DNA from: a virus
Length of the DNA: 20,471 bases
Reading direction: 5' to 3' (one strand)
Virus record (IMG/VR): IMGVR_UViG_3300046616_000386
Coordinates: 1-20,471 of that record
A program made the translations under genes and the position numbers. Under the pieces are notes generated by a model, which saw nothing but the letters and a program-made list of their open reading frames with translations, did no database searches and was not told the origin of the DNA. Every line of letters begins with the position of its first letter. The first letter of the stretch is position 1. Of the stretch, positions 1 to 5,444 are shown piece by piece.

Positions 1-154
1 TCGCTCGTGAGGGGGAGGTGAACCGGAAGTGGTTCAGCTTGGCCGGGCGGGTGCCGGGCTTGCCGTCGCGGCGGGTCTTGCCGGTCGCCACGACGTGGCC
101 GATCCGGATCTCGCCGAGCTGCCGCATTCGGCGCTGGAGGTCGATGATGGGCAT
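1..154 (-). CDS. Start of a possible recombination directionality factor-like protein (partial, runs off the left edge)
   Basis: Only the first 51 residues are in the window. The ATG (152-154) shares one base with the stop codon of the upstream nuclease gene (TGATG), so the two are translationally coupled. The visible N-terminus begins MPIIDLQRRMRQLGEIRIGH and continues with a basic GKTRRDGKPGTRPAKL segment and FRFTSPSR. From memory, this beginning resembles actinobacterial proteins related to phiC31 Gp3, the factor that switches a serine integrase from integration to excision. A serine integrase in the same window fits that role, but the match is by recollection and the diagnostic central part lies outside. 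Alternative: a conserved early phage protein of unknown function. The gene is certain; the function is tentative. Confidence 0.5.
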   Translation of the reverse strand, partial: MPIIDLQRRMRQLGEIRIGHVVATGKTRRDGKPGTRPAKLNHFRFTSPSRA

Positions 155-1071
155 CAGGCGGCCCTCTCTTCAGTGGTGGCGGGCAGAGTGAGGGCAGGCC
201 GGACGACCTGCTTGGACAGGCCGGACACCCAGTCCGCGGCCTGCTGGACGATGCGGAACGCGGCGAACACCTGGTCGTCACAGACGACCGGGATCAGCCG
301 GTAGCCCTCCGGCCGCAGGTGCAGCACCACACCGGTGGAATGCGTTGCGGGCATCGGCACCGTCGACCCGTCCCGCAGCCACGCGACCTCGGCTTTGCGG
401 TACGCGGACATCTGCAACGCGGCCTCGGGGTAGACGCCTTTGACGTCGAGCTCCCCGCCCGTTTTCGTGTCGCCCATGAGGACCGTGTCGGCCGGGATGT
501 CGAACTCGGCGGCGATCAGCGGCGAGCGGAGCAGGTAGTCGAGGGTTCCGGCGTATCCGGCGGTGCGGTTGCCGACGACCATCTCCGACGCCTCGAAGGT
601 GACGTCCCACTCGCGGACGAAGCGGCCGAAGTGGTGGAGGTAGGGGGCCATCTCGGGGTCGTCGAGCAGGCCGGGGGCGATGGGCTGGCCGAGGACTTCC
701 GCTTCGATGATCTGGTGGACGGCGGACCCGATGTCGGCGCGCTCGTCCTTCTTACGGAGCGGGGCGCGGCGCAGCCAGTCGTACATTTCGGTGCGCTGGT
801 CGGGGTAGAGCGAGGCGTTGACGAGGGCGGGCAGGTTCGCGAAGGCGGTCTCGGCGACGAGGTTCGCGGCCCACAGGGCGAGGACGTCGCCCTTGGTGGA
901 GCCCTGGCTGAGGATGGTGGTGACGCGGCGGAGCTTGTCGCCGGTGACCTTGTCGCGGTACCAGCCTTGTGAGGGCTTGGGGATGCGGTCGGGCCCGGTG
1001 GGTACGGCGGCCGTTTTGCGGCGGCGGCCGGCGGCCGGGGCAGTGGCCCCGGCCTGCGCGGTGGTGCTCAC
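154..1071 (-). CDS. RecB/Cas4-like PD-(D/E)XK nuclease, probable phage exonuclease
   Basis: The 305-aa protein starts at GTG (1069-1071) after an AAGGA ribosome site, overlapping the upstream stop as GTGA. Motifs typical of the RecB/Cas4 nuclease fold appear in order: GxxxH-like GSAVH (about 115-119), GTLD (D178), GDTKTG (D201-x-K203) and QMSAY (Q220, Y224). D178, D201 and K203 are the likely metal and catalytic residues. No Cys cluster for an iron-sulfur site is visible, so it is closer to phage RecB-like exonucleases than to Cas4 with a 4Fe-4S cluster. Likely role: 5' or 3' end resection in phage recombination or replication. There is no recognisable single-strand annealing protein nearby in the window. 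It is the penultimate visible gene of the leftward early operon. The first ~35 residues are low-complexity and basic. Confidence 0.82.
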   Translation of the reverse strand: MSTTAQAGATAPAAGRRRKTAAVPTGPDRIPKPSQGWYRDKVTGDKLRRVTTILSQGSTKGDVLALWAANLVAETAFANLPALVNASLYPDQRTEMYDWLRRAPLRKKDERADIGSAVHQIIEAEVLGQPIAPGLLDDPEMAPYLHHFGRFVREWDVTFEASEMVVGNRTAGYAGTLDYLLRSPLIAAEFDIPADTVLMGDTKTGGELDVKGVYPEAALQMSAYRKAEVAWLRDGSTVPMPATHSTGVVLHLRPEGYRLIPVVCDDQVFAAFRIVQQAADWVSGLSKQVVRPALTLPATTEERAA

Positions 1072-1250
1072 GTACGGTCCTTCCGGGTGGTGGTGGGTGC
1101 GAGTGCGATGCCGATGAGGCAGACCCCGGCCGCGGCGAGGGTTCCGGCGGCGGATGCGGCGGTCCCGGTGAAGGGGATCGCGGCGACGGTGGAGGTGCAG
1201 GCGGCAGCGGTGGTGACGGCCGTCCAGTGGGCGGCGAGGCGGAGGCTCAT
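1068..1250 (-). CDS. Small hydrophobic (membrane) protein, unknown function
   Basis: A 60-aa protein whose start overlaps the preceding stop by 4 nt (ATGA at 1247-1250) and whose stop overlaps the nuclease start (1068-1071). Residues ~10-27 and ~33-52 are Ala/Thr/Gly/Leu-rich and could form two membrane segments, followed by a basic tail (TTTRKDRT) that would sit in the cytoplasm. I do not recognise a family. The tight overlaps on both sides support that it is translated. Position inside the early operon suggests an accessory membrane function, but nothing in the sequence says which. Confidence 0.65.
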   Translation of the reverse strand: MSLRLAAHWTAVTTAAACTSTVAAIPFTGTAASAAGTLAAAGVCLIGIALAPTTTRKDRT

Positions 1251-1843
1251 TCGTCGGCCTCCTCGTCGTACGCGGAGGCGACCTCGATCGGCGTCACGAC
1301 GTAGCCCGTCACCGACTCCTCGTTCTGGCCCGCGAACACCGACAGTTCCTCAGGGCTGAGCGGGTCAGAGTCGTCCGGGATCCACGCGAAGGTGATGCTG
1401 GAGCCCGTCAGCCATGAACGGCGTTCCTCGGTCTCGCAGTGTTCGCGGGCGGCCTCGCGGGTGGTGTACAGGCCCATCACGATCGAGTCGTGTGACGCGC
1501 GGTAGACCGTCACCTCGGGAGTGGCCGTCGCCGCCGTAGCGGTGGCCTTCTCCTCGACATCCGCGTTGAGCAGCGCCACCAAATACGCGGCCAGCACCGG
1601 GGAGTACGTCTCGAACTGCGGCCACGGGCAGCAGTCGTAGACGCCCTCCTCGTCGCGGATGGGACCGCCCGGGTAGTCGTCGATCATGTGGAGTGCGTCG
1701 CTGTTGTCGCCGGTGCAGGTGAGGGCGACTCCGGAGGGTGACTCGCTGTCGGTGTGGATGACCCGCCAGCGGGGCCGGTCTACGGTGTCGTGGGCGATGA
1801 GCGGCGCGACTGCGGCGCGCGCCTTCGCGAGGGCCTCGTTCAT
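1247..1843 (-). CDS. Conserved phage early protein, unknown function (acidic, 198 aa)
   Basis: Starts at ATG (1841-1843) after a GGAGG site with 5-nt spacing; overlaps the upstream stop as ATGA. The protein is acidic, with a DDYPGGPIRDEEGVYDCCPW stretch near residue 60, a segment with aromatic residues and Cys (CCPWPQFETYSP), a short Ala/Thr linker (ATATAATAT) around 101-107, and a C-terminal part ending YDEEADE. The layout suggests two small domains joined by a linker. No catalytic motif is obvious. I recall similar proteins in Streptomyces phages annotated only as hypothetical. Acidic early phage proteins are often inhibitors of host enzymes or DNA mimics, but that is speculation here. Confidence 0.75.
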   Translation of the reverse strand: MNEALAKARAAVAPLIAHDTVDRPRWRVIHTDSESPSGVALTCTGDNSDALHMIDDYPGGPIRDEEGVYDCCPWPQFETYSPVLAAYLVALLNADVEEKATATAATATPEVTVYRASHDSIVMGLYTTREAAREHCETEERRSWLTGSSITFAWIPDDSDPLSPEELSVFAGQNEESVTGYVVTPIEVASAYDEEADE

Positions 1844-2241
1844 GCCGTCCTCCGGTCCTGCTGCTCCGGAAGCGGGCTCTTCGCGAGGTGCACCGACGGG
1901 CCCTTCGACCCGAACCGGAACAACACCCGAGCCACCGCGGACAGTTCGGCCAACATGCGGCGGACATCCGACATGCGGACCTCGACCTGCGCCGTGTCCA
2001 TCCCCGCGACGTCCTCAACCTGCACGACGGACGCGTCCAACTCGCCCTCACGGGCCACCCCGGTGACAACTGCGGCCAACTCGTCGAGAGCGGCGATCAC
2101 ATCGTCGCGGGTGTCCTCGTCACCCCACCCGGCGACGAGGGTCATGAGGGTGTCGGTGCGGATCTGGTCGACGCGGAGGACCCCGTGGAGGTGGTTGGCG
2201 CCGAGGCTGAACGACTGCTGCGGCTTCTGGGAGTGGTTCAT
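1840..2241 (-). CDS. Conserved phage early protein, unknown function (133 aa)
   Basis: The start chosen is ATG at 2239-2241, which shares one base with the preceding stop (TGATG). The longer reading from 2286 would run into the upstream gene. The protein begins MNHSQKPQQSFSLGANHLHG and has helical segments (DDVIAALDELAAVVTGVA; VEVRMSDVRRMLAELSAVAR) suggesting a helical bundle, with a polar C-terminus. No domain recognised. It sits in the middle of the leftward early operon and its stop overlaps the next start by 4 nt. Confidence 0.72.
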   Translation of the reverse strand: MNHSQKPQQSFSLGANHLHGVLRVDQIRTDTLMTLVAGWGDEDTRDDVIAALDELAAVVTGVAREGELDASVVQVEDVAGMDTAQVEVRMSDVRRMLAELSAVARVLFRFGSKGPSVHLAKSPLPEQQDRRTA

Positions 2242-2483
2242 CAGGCACCGTCCTTCTGGGGCTTCACGCCCGCGGCCTGGTACCACTCGTGGAACTCGCC
2301 CGATCCCATGCCGGGCTCGGAGCCGTCGACCGCGGCCTGCATTGCGGTCGCGGCGGTGACGGCAAGCGTCGCGTGGACCTGCGCGGCGGCGAGGATGGCG
2401 ACCACATCGGTGCCTTCCTGATGGCCGTCGCGGACCTCGCGGAGCAGCTGCTCAGCACGGGTGTAGTGCTCGGGTCCGGTCAT
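2241..2483 (-). CDS. Small early protein, unknown function (80 aa)
   Basis: Start chosen at ATG 2481-2483 (MTGPEHYTRAEQLL), overlapping the upstream stop by 4 nt (2480-2483) and preceded by a purine-rich GGGGGCGC-type stretch. A longer in-frame reading to 2564 would overlap the neighbour heavily. The protein is a predicted helical module: an amphipathic N-terminal helix, an Ala-rich segment (VVAILAAAQVHATLAVTAATA) and an aromatic FHEWYQAAG near the end. The N-terminal pattern (HYxxAExLL) followed by repeated AILAAAQVHATLA is one I recall from many Streptomyces phage and host small proteins of unknown role. Confidence 0.7.
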   Translation of the reverse strand: MTGPEHYTRAEQLLREVRDGHQEGTDVVAILAAAQVHATLAVTAATAMQAAVDGSEPGMGSGEFHEWYQAAGVKPQKDGA

Positions 2484-2722
2484 CGGAGCGCCCCCTTCGG
2501 GCTGGTGGTGAGCAGGACGATCAGCGCGGCCGCGTCGAGGGCCGTGTTCCGCACGGCCACCCACACCGGGCCGGCCGCCGCACGACGGACAGCCGGACGT
2601 GGGTCGAAGTCCGCGAGGTCGGCGTCGATGAGGAGGAAGAACGGGACCAGCGAGGCGCTGAAGACGCCGACCGCGAGGGACAGGCAGGCGACGACGTCAC
2701 CCGGAGTGGTCTGGCACGTCAT
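2480..2722 (-). CDS. Small two-segment membrane protein, unknown function
   Basis: An 80-aa protein starting at ATG 2720-2722, overlapping the upstream stop by 4 nt. Hydrophobic stretches at ~8-30 (VVACLSLAVGVFSASLVPFFLL) and ~52-72 (PVWVAVRNTALDAAALIVLL) predict two membrane helices joined by a charged loop (DADLADFDPRPAVRR). No known family recognised. It is the second membrane protein candidate in the early operon, beside the 60-aa protein at 1068-1250. Confidence 0.68.
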   Translation of the reverse strand: MTCQTTPGDVVACLSLAVGVFSASLVPFFLLIDADLADFDPRPAVRRAAAGPVWVAVRNTALDAAALIVLLTTSPKGALR

Positions 2723-3387
2723 CGGGCGCCGCCCGTCTCGGGCAGGTCCCGGGACACGCGGTACGAGTGGTACAGCGGCCCGTCGTGCGGGTCCTCAACC
2801 GCTGCACGCTGCCCGTCCAGCAGAGCCCGCATCGCCTGCACCCGGGGCGTCGCGGCCTCGGCGTAAGACTCCTCACGGAGGACCTGCGTCGGCGCGAACA
2901 GCGCGGTCAGCTTGTCCGCCGACTCGGCCGCCGACGGCCCCTTGGCGGGCTCGGCCCGGTCCGCGCGCAGGGCCTGCACCGCGTCGTCAAGCGCCTCGTT
3001 CGTCGAGTGCCGCTCGGTCTCCAACTCGGCAACCCGAGCCCGCAACTTGGACCGCCCACGCTTCGCCGAGGCGAGCGCCAGCCGCAGCCGCGCGTTGTCC
3101 TGCTCCTCTTCCCAGCGGGCCAGGCACGCCCCCACGACGTCGTCGTGAGCCTGATCCAACTCCGACCGCAGCACCGGCCCCACCGGGACGGGCAGCGCGA
3201 ACGCAGACCCGACGATGCCCAACTCCGCGAGATCCGCCAGCGACACCAGCACCTCGTCCGGGACACCGGCCACCGAACCCGCCAGCGCGTACAGGCCACG
3301 CCCGTCAGAGGTCACCGCGCGCCGCGTCCAGCACGAGCCATCCGCCGTGTTCACCACCAGCGGGTGATGCGACACCGGGGCGCTCAC
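2719..3387 (-). CDS. Conserved phage early protein with coiled coil, unknown function (222 aa)
   Basis: GTG start at 3385-3387 chosen because it overlaps the upstream stop as GTGA; a longer reading to 3450 would cover the end of the previous gene. The N-terminal ~95 residues form a compact region (HPLVVNTADGSCWTRRAVTS, then a GVPDEVLVSLADLAELGIVG helix). Residues ~100-165 are rich in charged heptad-like repeats (ARWEEEQDNARLRLALASAK, LRARVAELETER) and should form a coiled coil. The C-terminus ends with aromatic and charged residues (DGPLYHSYRVSRDLPETG). I recall the same layout in Streptomyces phage hypotheticals. Function unknown. Confidence 0.75.
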   Translation of the reverse strand: MSAPVSHHPLVVNTADGSCWTRRAVTSDGRGLYALAGSVAGVPDEVLVSLADLAELGIVGSAFALPVPVGPVLRSELDQAHDDVVGACLARWEEEQDNARLRLALASAKRGRSKLRARVAELETERHSTNEALDDAVQALRADRAEPAKGPSAAESADKLTALFAPTQVLREESYAEAATPRVQAMRALLDGQRAAVEDPHDGPLYHSYRVSRDLPETGGAR

Positions 3388-3647
3388 AGGGCCACCGCCG
3401 AGCGGCCGATCAGCGGACCGAACTGCGCCTGAACCAGACCCAGCGTCCACGCGAAGCTCTCGCCCTCGCCGCAGTCCTCCGGGTTCGACGGCTGCGGGCA
3501 GGCGAGCAGCAGCTCACCCGACGCGGTGTGCCCATTCGGCACCCACACGTCACCCTCGCGGTCGACGAACACCGAAGCGGGCGGCGCCTCGTGCAGGGGA
3601 AGGACTCTGATCTGACCCGAGTCCGGGGTCTGGGATGATGTGCTCAA
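3384..3647 (-). CDS. Small early protein, unknown function (87 aa, TTG start)
   Basis: I chose TTG at 3645-3647 because AAAGGAAG lies about 9 nt upstream. The longer reading to 3896 covers a real gene in another frame (3727-3930) and is low-complexity there. The protein begins with a polar Ser/Thr/Gln stretch, then IRVLPLHEAPPASVFVDREG, a Cys-containing LLLACPQPSNPEDCGEGES segment and FAWTLGLVQAQFGPLIG. Possibly a small beta-barrel plus helix. No family recognised. The stop overlaps the next start by 4 nt. Confidence 0.66.
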   Translation of the reverse strand: MSTSSQTPDSGQIRVLPLHEAPPASVFVDREGDVWVPNGHTASGELLLACPQPSNPEDCGEGESFAWTLGLVQAQFGPLIGRSAVAL

Positions 3648-3686
3648 GGTGATCCACTTCCTTTGATGTGCTCTGGTGGATTGCCT

Positions 3687-3719
3687 GGGGTCGTTCCGGA
3701 TGGCAGTCCGGGCGGCCCC
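3687..3719. repeat. Hairpin in the 79-nt gap between early genes
   Basis: An inner stem CCGGA/TCCGG around a 6-nt loop is flanked by GGGG (3687-3690) and CCCC (3716-3719) that can extend it. It lies in the only sizeable gap of the leftward operon, just after the 67-aa gene. No T-run follows on the minus strand, so it is more likely an mRNA processing or stability element or a weak attenuator than a full terminator. Confidence 0.4.
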
Positions 3720-3726
3720 GCTTTCG

Positions 3727-3930
3727 TCAGGCGGCGTCGGCTGCCGGCGCCTGCGGCTCCGCGACGTGGGCGACAGGCGCGGTTTCCGCGGTCCGGCCGG
3801 CGGGCCGGGTGAGGATCCGGCGGAGCTTGTCGATGAGCTCGGGGCTTGCCTCCGGGGCGGCTGCGACGCGCTCGTGGATCTGCGCGATGACGGCATCTCC
3901 GAGGAGCGCTCGGCGCTCGGCGGCGTTCAT
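3727..3930 (-). CDS. Small conserved early protein, unknown function (67 aa)
   Basis: ATG start at 3928-3930 overlapping the stop of the Cro-like gene by 4 nt (ATGA). The protein has a helical N-terminal half (ERRALLGDAVIAQIHERVAA), a conserved-looking PELIDKLRRILTRPAGR segment and an Ala/Pro-rich tail. I recall very similar short proteins next to small XRE genes in Streptomyces phages and prophages. The role is unknown; tight coupling to the HTH gene suggests it may act with that regulator. Confidence 0.7.
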   Translation of the reverse strand: MNAAERRALLGDAVIAQIHERVAAAPEASPELIDKLRRILTRPAGRTAETAPVAHVAEPQAPAADAA

Positions 3931-4151
3931 GCGGCGGCCTCGATGGCGACGCGCTTGATGACGTCGCGCAGGTCAACGTCATATGCCTCGGCGAGGCGCA
4001 TGGCCGAGTTCAAGTCAGGCTGGGTCTCGCCGGCGAGGATCCGATAGACGGACGATTCGTTGATCCCGGTGCGGCGGAGGATGTCGGCTCGGGTCTTGTC
4101 GCCGTGGCGTGCGGCCACTTCGAGGACCTTGGGGATGTCCAGACGGAACAC
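3927..4151 (-). CDS. Small XRE-type DNA-binding protein, probable Cro-like early regulator
   Basis: I chose GTG at 4149-4151 (74 aa) because a strong GAGGGAGGTGA site lies just upstream; a longer GTG start at 4217 (96 aa) has no ribosome site and adds a disordered polar N-terminus. The protein is essentially one helix-turn-helix domain: DKTRADILRRTGINESSVYR supplies the two HTH helices and AGETQPDLNSAMRLAEAYDV the following helices. It is the first gene of the leftward early operon and is divergent from the plus-strand repressor, the classical Cro position. Expected role: binding the same operators to shut off repressor synthesis in lytic growth. This is inferred from layout and fold. Confidence 0.78.
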   Translation of the reverse strand: MFRLDIPKVLEVAARHGDKTRADILRRTGINESSVYRILAGETQPDLNSAMRLAEAYDVDLRDVIKRVAIEAAA

Positions 4152-4208
4152 GTAGTCACCTCCCTCGGTGGGCGGTTGGCAGGGGTTGTTGCTGGTAGCA
4201 GGGTGTTC

Positions 4209-4224
4209 CTTGCTCACGAGGGAG
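4209..4224. promoter_or_regulatory. Operator candidate O3 (degenerate)
   Basis: CTTGCTCACGAGGGAG matches the CTCCCT-n4-AGGGAG operator pattern with a perfect right half and a 4/6 left half. Its centre is 35 bp from that of O1, about three to three and a half helical turns. It would cover the start point of the proposed leftward promoter. Confidence 0.5.
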
Positions 4225-4254
4225 ACTCTGTCATGGAAGCACCCTCCCTCGCAA
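4225..4254 (-). promoter_or_regulatory. Proposed leftward early promoter PL
   Basis: On the minus strand, -35 TTGCGA (4254-4249) lies inside operator O1 and is followed after 18 nt by a weak -10 CAGAGT (4230-4225). Transcription would start near 4218, inside O3. Repressor on O1 and O3 would therefore block both the -35 box and the start site. The hexamers are imperfect, so the exact position is tentative. Confidence 0.38.
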
Positions 4255-4260
4255 GGGAGG
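4243..4260. promoter_or_regulatory. Operator candidate O1
   Basis: CCTCCCT-CGCA-AGGGAGG is a perfect 7-bp dyad with a 4-bp centre. It shares its half sites and spacing with O2 at 4379-4394, which marks both as binding sites for the same dimer, most likely one or both of the divergent XRE proteins. Confidence 0.72.
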
Positions 4261-4352
4261 ATGTTGTCTGTAGGGTATGAATTTTTACTAGAACGTGCGT
4301 TCGAGTACGGGAGTGAACTGCGTTGATGCAGGTGAGTGGCCTGATCATCACT

Positions 4353-4368
4353 CTTGCGCGCTAGGGAT
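4353..4368. promoter_or_regulatory. Possible fourth, weak operator (O4)
   Basis: CTTGCGCGCTAGGGAT has the same layout as O3 (CTTGC-n5-AGGGA) and matches 8 of 12 consensus positions. Its centre is 26 bp from that of O2. It may be a low-affinity site or chance. Confidence 0.28.
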
Positions 4369-4372
4369 TTTC

Positions 4373-4409
4373 TGGATACTCCCTATCTAGGGAGCTACAG
4401 TTCCGGGAC
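4373..4409 (+). promoter_or_regulatory. Proposed repressor promoter PR giving a leaderless mRNA
   Basis: -35 TGGATA (4373-4378), a 17-nt spacer and -10 TACAGT (4396-4401) place the start of transcription at or next to the ATG at 4410. There is no ribosome site before this ATG, which fits a leaderless message, common in Streptomyces regulators. Operator O2 fills the spacer, so the promoter should be directly controlled by the XRE proteins. Confidence 0.5.
4379..4394. promoter_or_regulatory. Operator candidate O2
   Basis: CTCCCT-ATCT-AGGGAG is a perfect 6-bp dyad (7 bp with the flanking A/T of the centre) with the same half sites and spacing as O1. It lies exactly between the proposed -35 and -10 boxes of the repressor promoter, which points to autoregulation or Cro-type control. 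Confidence 0.7.
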
Positions 4410-4868
4410 ATGGACGCCCCCACCCCCACCCGCGCGCGGCGCTTCGCGGAAATCGTTGTCCCAGCCGCCGAACGTGCCGGATACACCGGCCACGGATTCA
4501 AAGCGCGCTTCGCGCGGGACACCGGCATGACCGAAAGCAGCGTCGGCCGTATGTGGCAAGGGACTTCGCTGCCTGACCCTCGGTTCTACGAGGCCATCGC
4601 CGAGGTCACAGGCGTCCCACTGGGGCAACTGCTCGTCGAGAGTGGCATCCTGAAGGCCGAATCTCTTCAGTCACTGTCCGAAACTGATCGACCACCGGTA
4701 AGCTCCCGTCTCACTCCGGAAGAAGCAGCAGACCGGCTGGGTATCAAAGACGAAGTTGGCCGCCAGATGTTCCTCGCAACGTACGAGCGGCTCATGCGTC
4801 TACAGAACGAAGATGCCCCCGCCGATCACGCCGCCGACGACCACGGAGGAACAGCAGCACAGATGTGA
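4410..4868 (+). CDS. XRE-type repressor, probable phage immunity repressor
   Basis: A 152-aa protein with an N-terminal helix-turn-helix: GHGFKARFARDTGMTESSVG (about 27-46) followed by RMWQGTSLPDPRFYEAIAEV and GVPLGQLL. A linker (~80-98, Ser/Pro-rich) leads to a C-terminal helical segment (TPEEAADRLGIKDEVGRQMF, LATYERLMRLQ) that could mediate dimerisation, then an acidic polar tail. No LexA/CI-type Ser-Lys peptidase domain is visible, so induction by self-cleavage is unlikely. It is divergent from the Cro-like gene, has the operator O2 in its promoter, and is co-oriented with the membrane protein gene 12 nt downstream. This position makes it the best candidate for the lysogeny repressor. The start has no ribosome site and appears leaderless. 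Confidence 0.8.
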   Translation: MDAPTPTRARRFAEIVVPAAERAGYTGHGFKARFARDTGMTESSVGRMWQGTSLPDPRFYEAIAEVTGVPLGQLLVESGILKAESLQSLSETDRPPVSSRLTPEEAADRLGIKDEVGRQMFLATYERLMRLQNEDAPADHAADDHGGTAAQM

Positions 4869-4880
4869 GGCGGGTTGCGC

Positions 4881-5444
4881 ATGGACGTCACGGCCGGCAC
4901 AAGAGCCACCGCAATCTCCGCGGCGGTAGTCATGGCCGCAGGAATCACGATCATCCTCTACGGCGTCGTACGCAACGACCTAGCACGATCCCTCGGGGGC
5001 GCCTGCCTCACCATGACGTCGCTGACGCTGATAGCCCTGGTCGCGATCAGGCGGTGGGTCACCGACACCAGCGAGGACCGGCGCCTGCTCGCCGCATCCA
5101 TCAGGGAAGCGCAAGCGGAGAAGTCCCGGTACTTCGCGGCCAAGGCCGCACTGGAGAACGAGCAGGGGCGCCTCACCCGGGACGCGGCCATCGACCGTAG
5201 GCGTGCCGCTGCAGCGGCCATGGCTGAACGTGAGGCGCTTCACCAGCAGTTTGAGGAGCGGCGCGCTCAGCTCGTCTGCGAGACGTTCGAGATGGCCTTC
5301 GAGATGGCGCGCCAGGTCCCCGATGAGCACGCGCGGGCCGACGACAAGAGGGACGTGGTCATTCAGTTCCCGGTTCAGCAGCAGGAGCAGGAGCAGGCCC
5401 CGGCCCGGCAGAGGTCGCGCGGGCATAACGTGGTCGGTCCCTGA
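4881..5444 (+). CDS. Two-TM coiled-coil membrane protein linked to the repressor
   Basis: ATG at 4881 is used (187 aa); a TTG two codons earlier is possible, and GAGGCGGG provides the ribosome site. Residues ~9-28 (ATAISAAVVMAAGITIILYG) and ~38-56 (LGGACLTMTSLTLIALVAI) predict two membrane helices with a short loop. Residues ~65-145 form a long charged coiled coil (RRLLAASIREAQAEKSRYFA, MAEREALHQQFEERRAQL), and the tail is Gln/Glu-rich (VQQQEQEQ). It lies 12 nt behind the repressor on the same strand, so it should be expressed in lysogens. Such lysogen-expressed membrane proteins are often superinfection-exclusion factors; that role is inferred from context. Its last 86 nt overlap the end of the integrase gene on the opposite strand. 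Confidence 0.72.
   Translation: MDVTAGTRATAISAAVVMAAGITIILYGVVRNDLARSLGGACLTMTSLTLIALVAIRRWVTDTSEDRRLLAASIREAQAEKSRYFAAKAALENEQGRLTRDAAIDRRRAAAAAMAEREALHQQFEERRAQLVCETFEMAFEMARQVPDEHARADDKRDVVIQFPVQQQEQEQAPARQRSRGHNVVGP

Noticed and set aside
2289-3638. 449-aa open frame on the plus strand opposite the early operon
   Set aside because: It is antisense to several tightly overlapping minus-strand genes and translates into Pro/Arg/Ala-rich low-complexity protein, typical of a shadow frame in high-GC DNA.
4155-4217. Longer 96-aa start for the Cro-like gene at GTG 4217
   Set aside because: It lacks a ribosome site and adds a polar disordered stretch, while GTG 4151 has a strong GAGGGAGGTGA site.
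5380-5400. Short tandem AGCAGG/GAGCAG repeats as a possible CRISPR or iteron array
   Set aside because: Units of six bases without spacers; they encode a Gln/Glu and an Ala/Pro tail on opposite strands and are low-complexity coding repeats.
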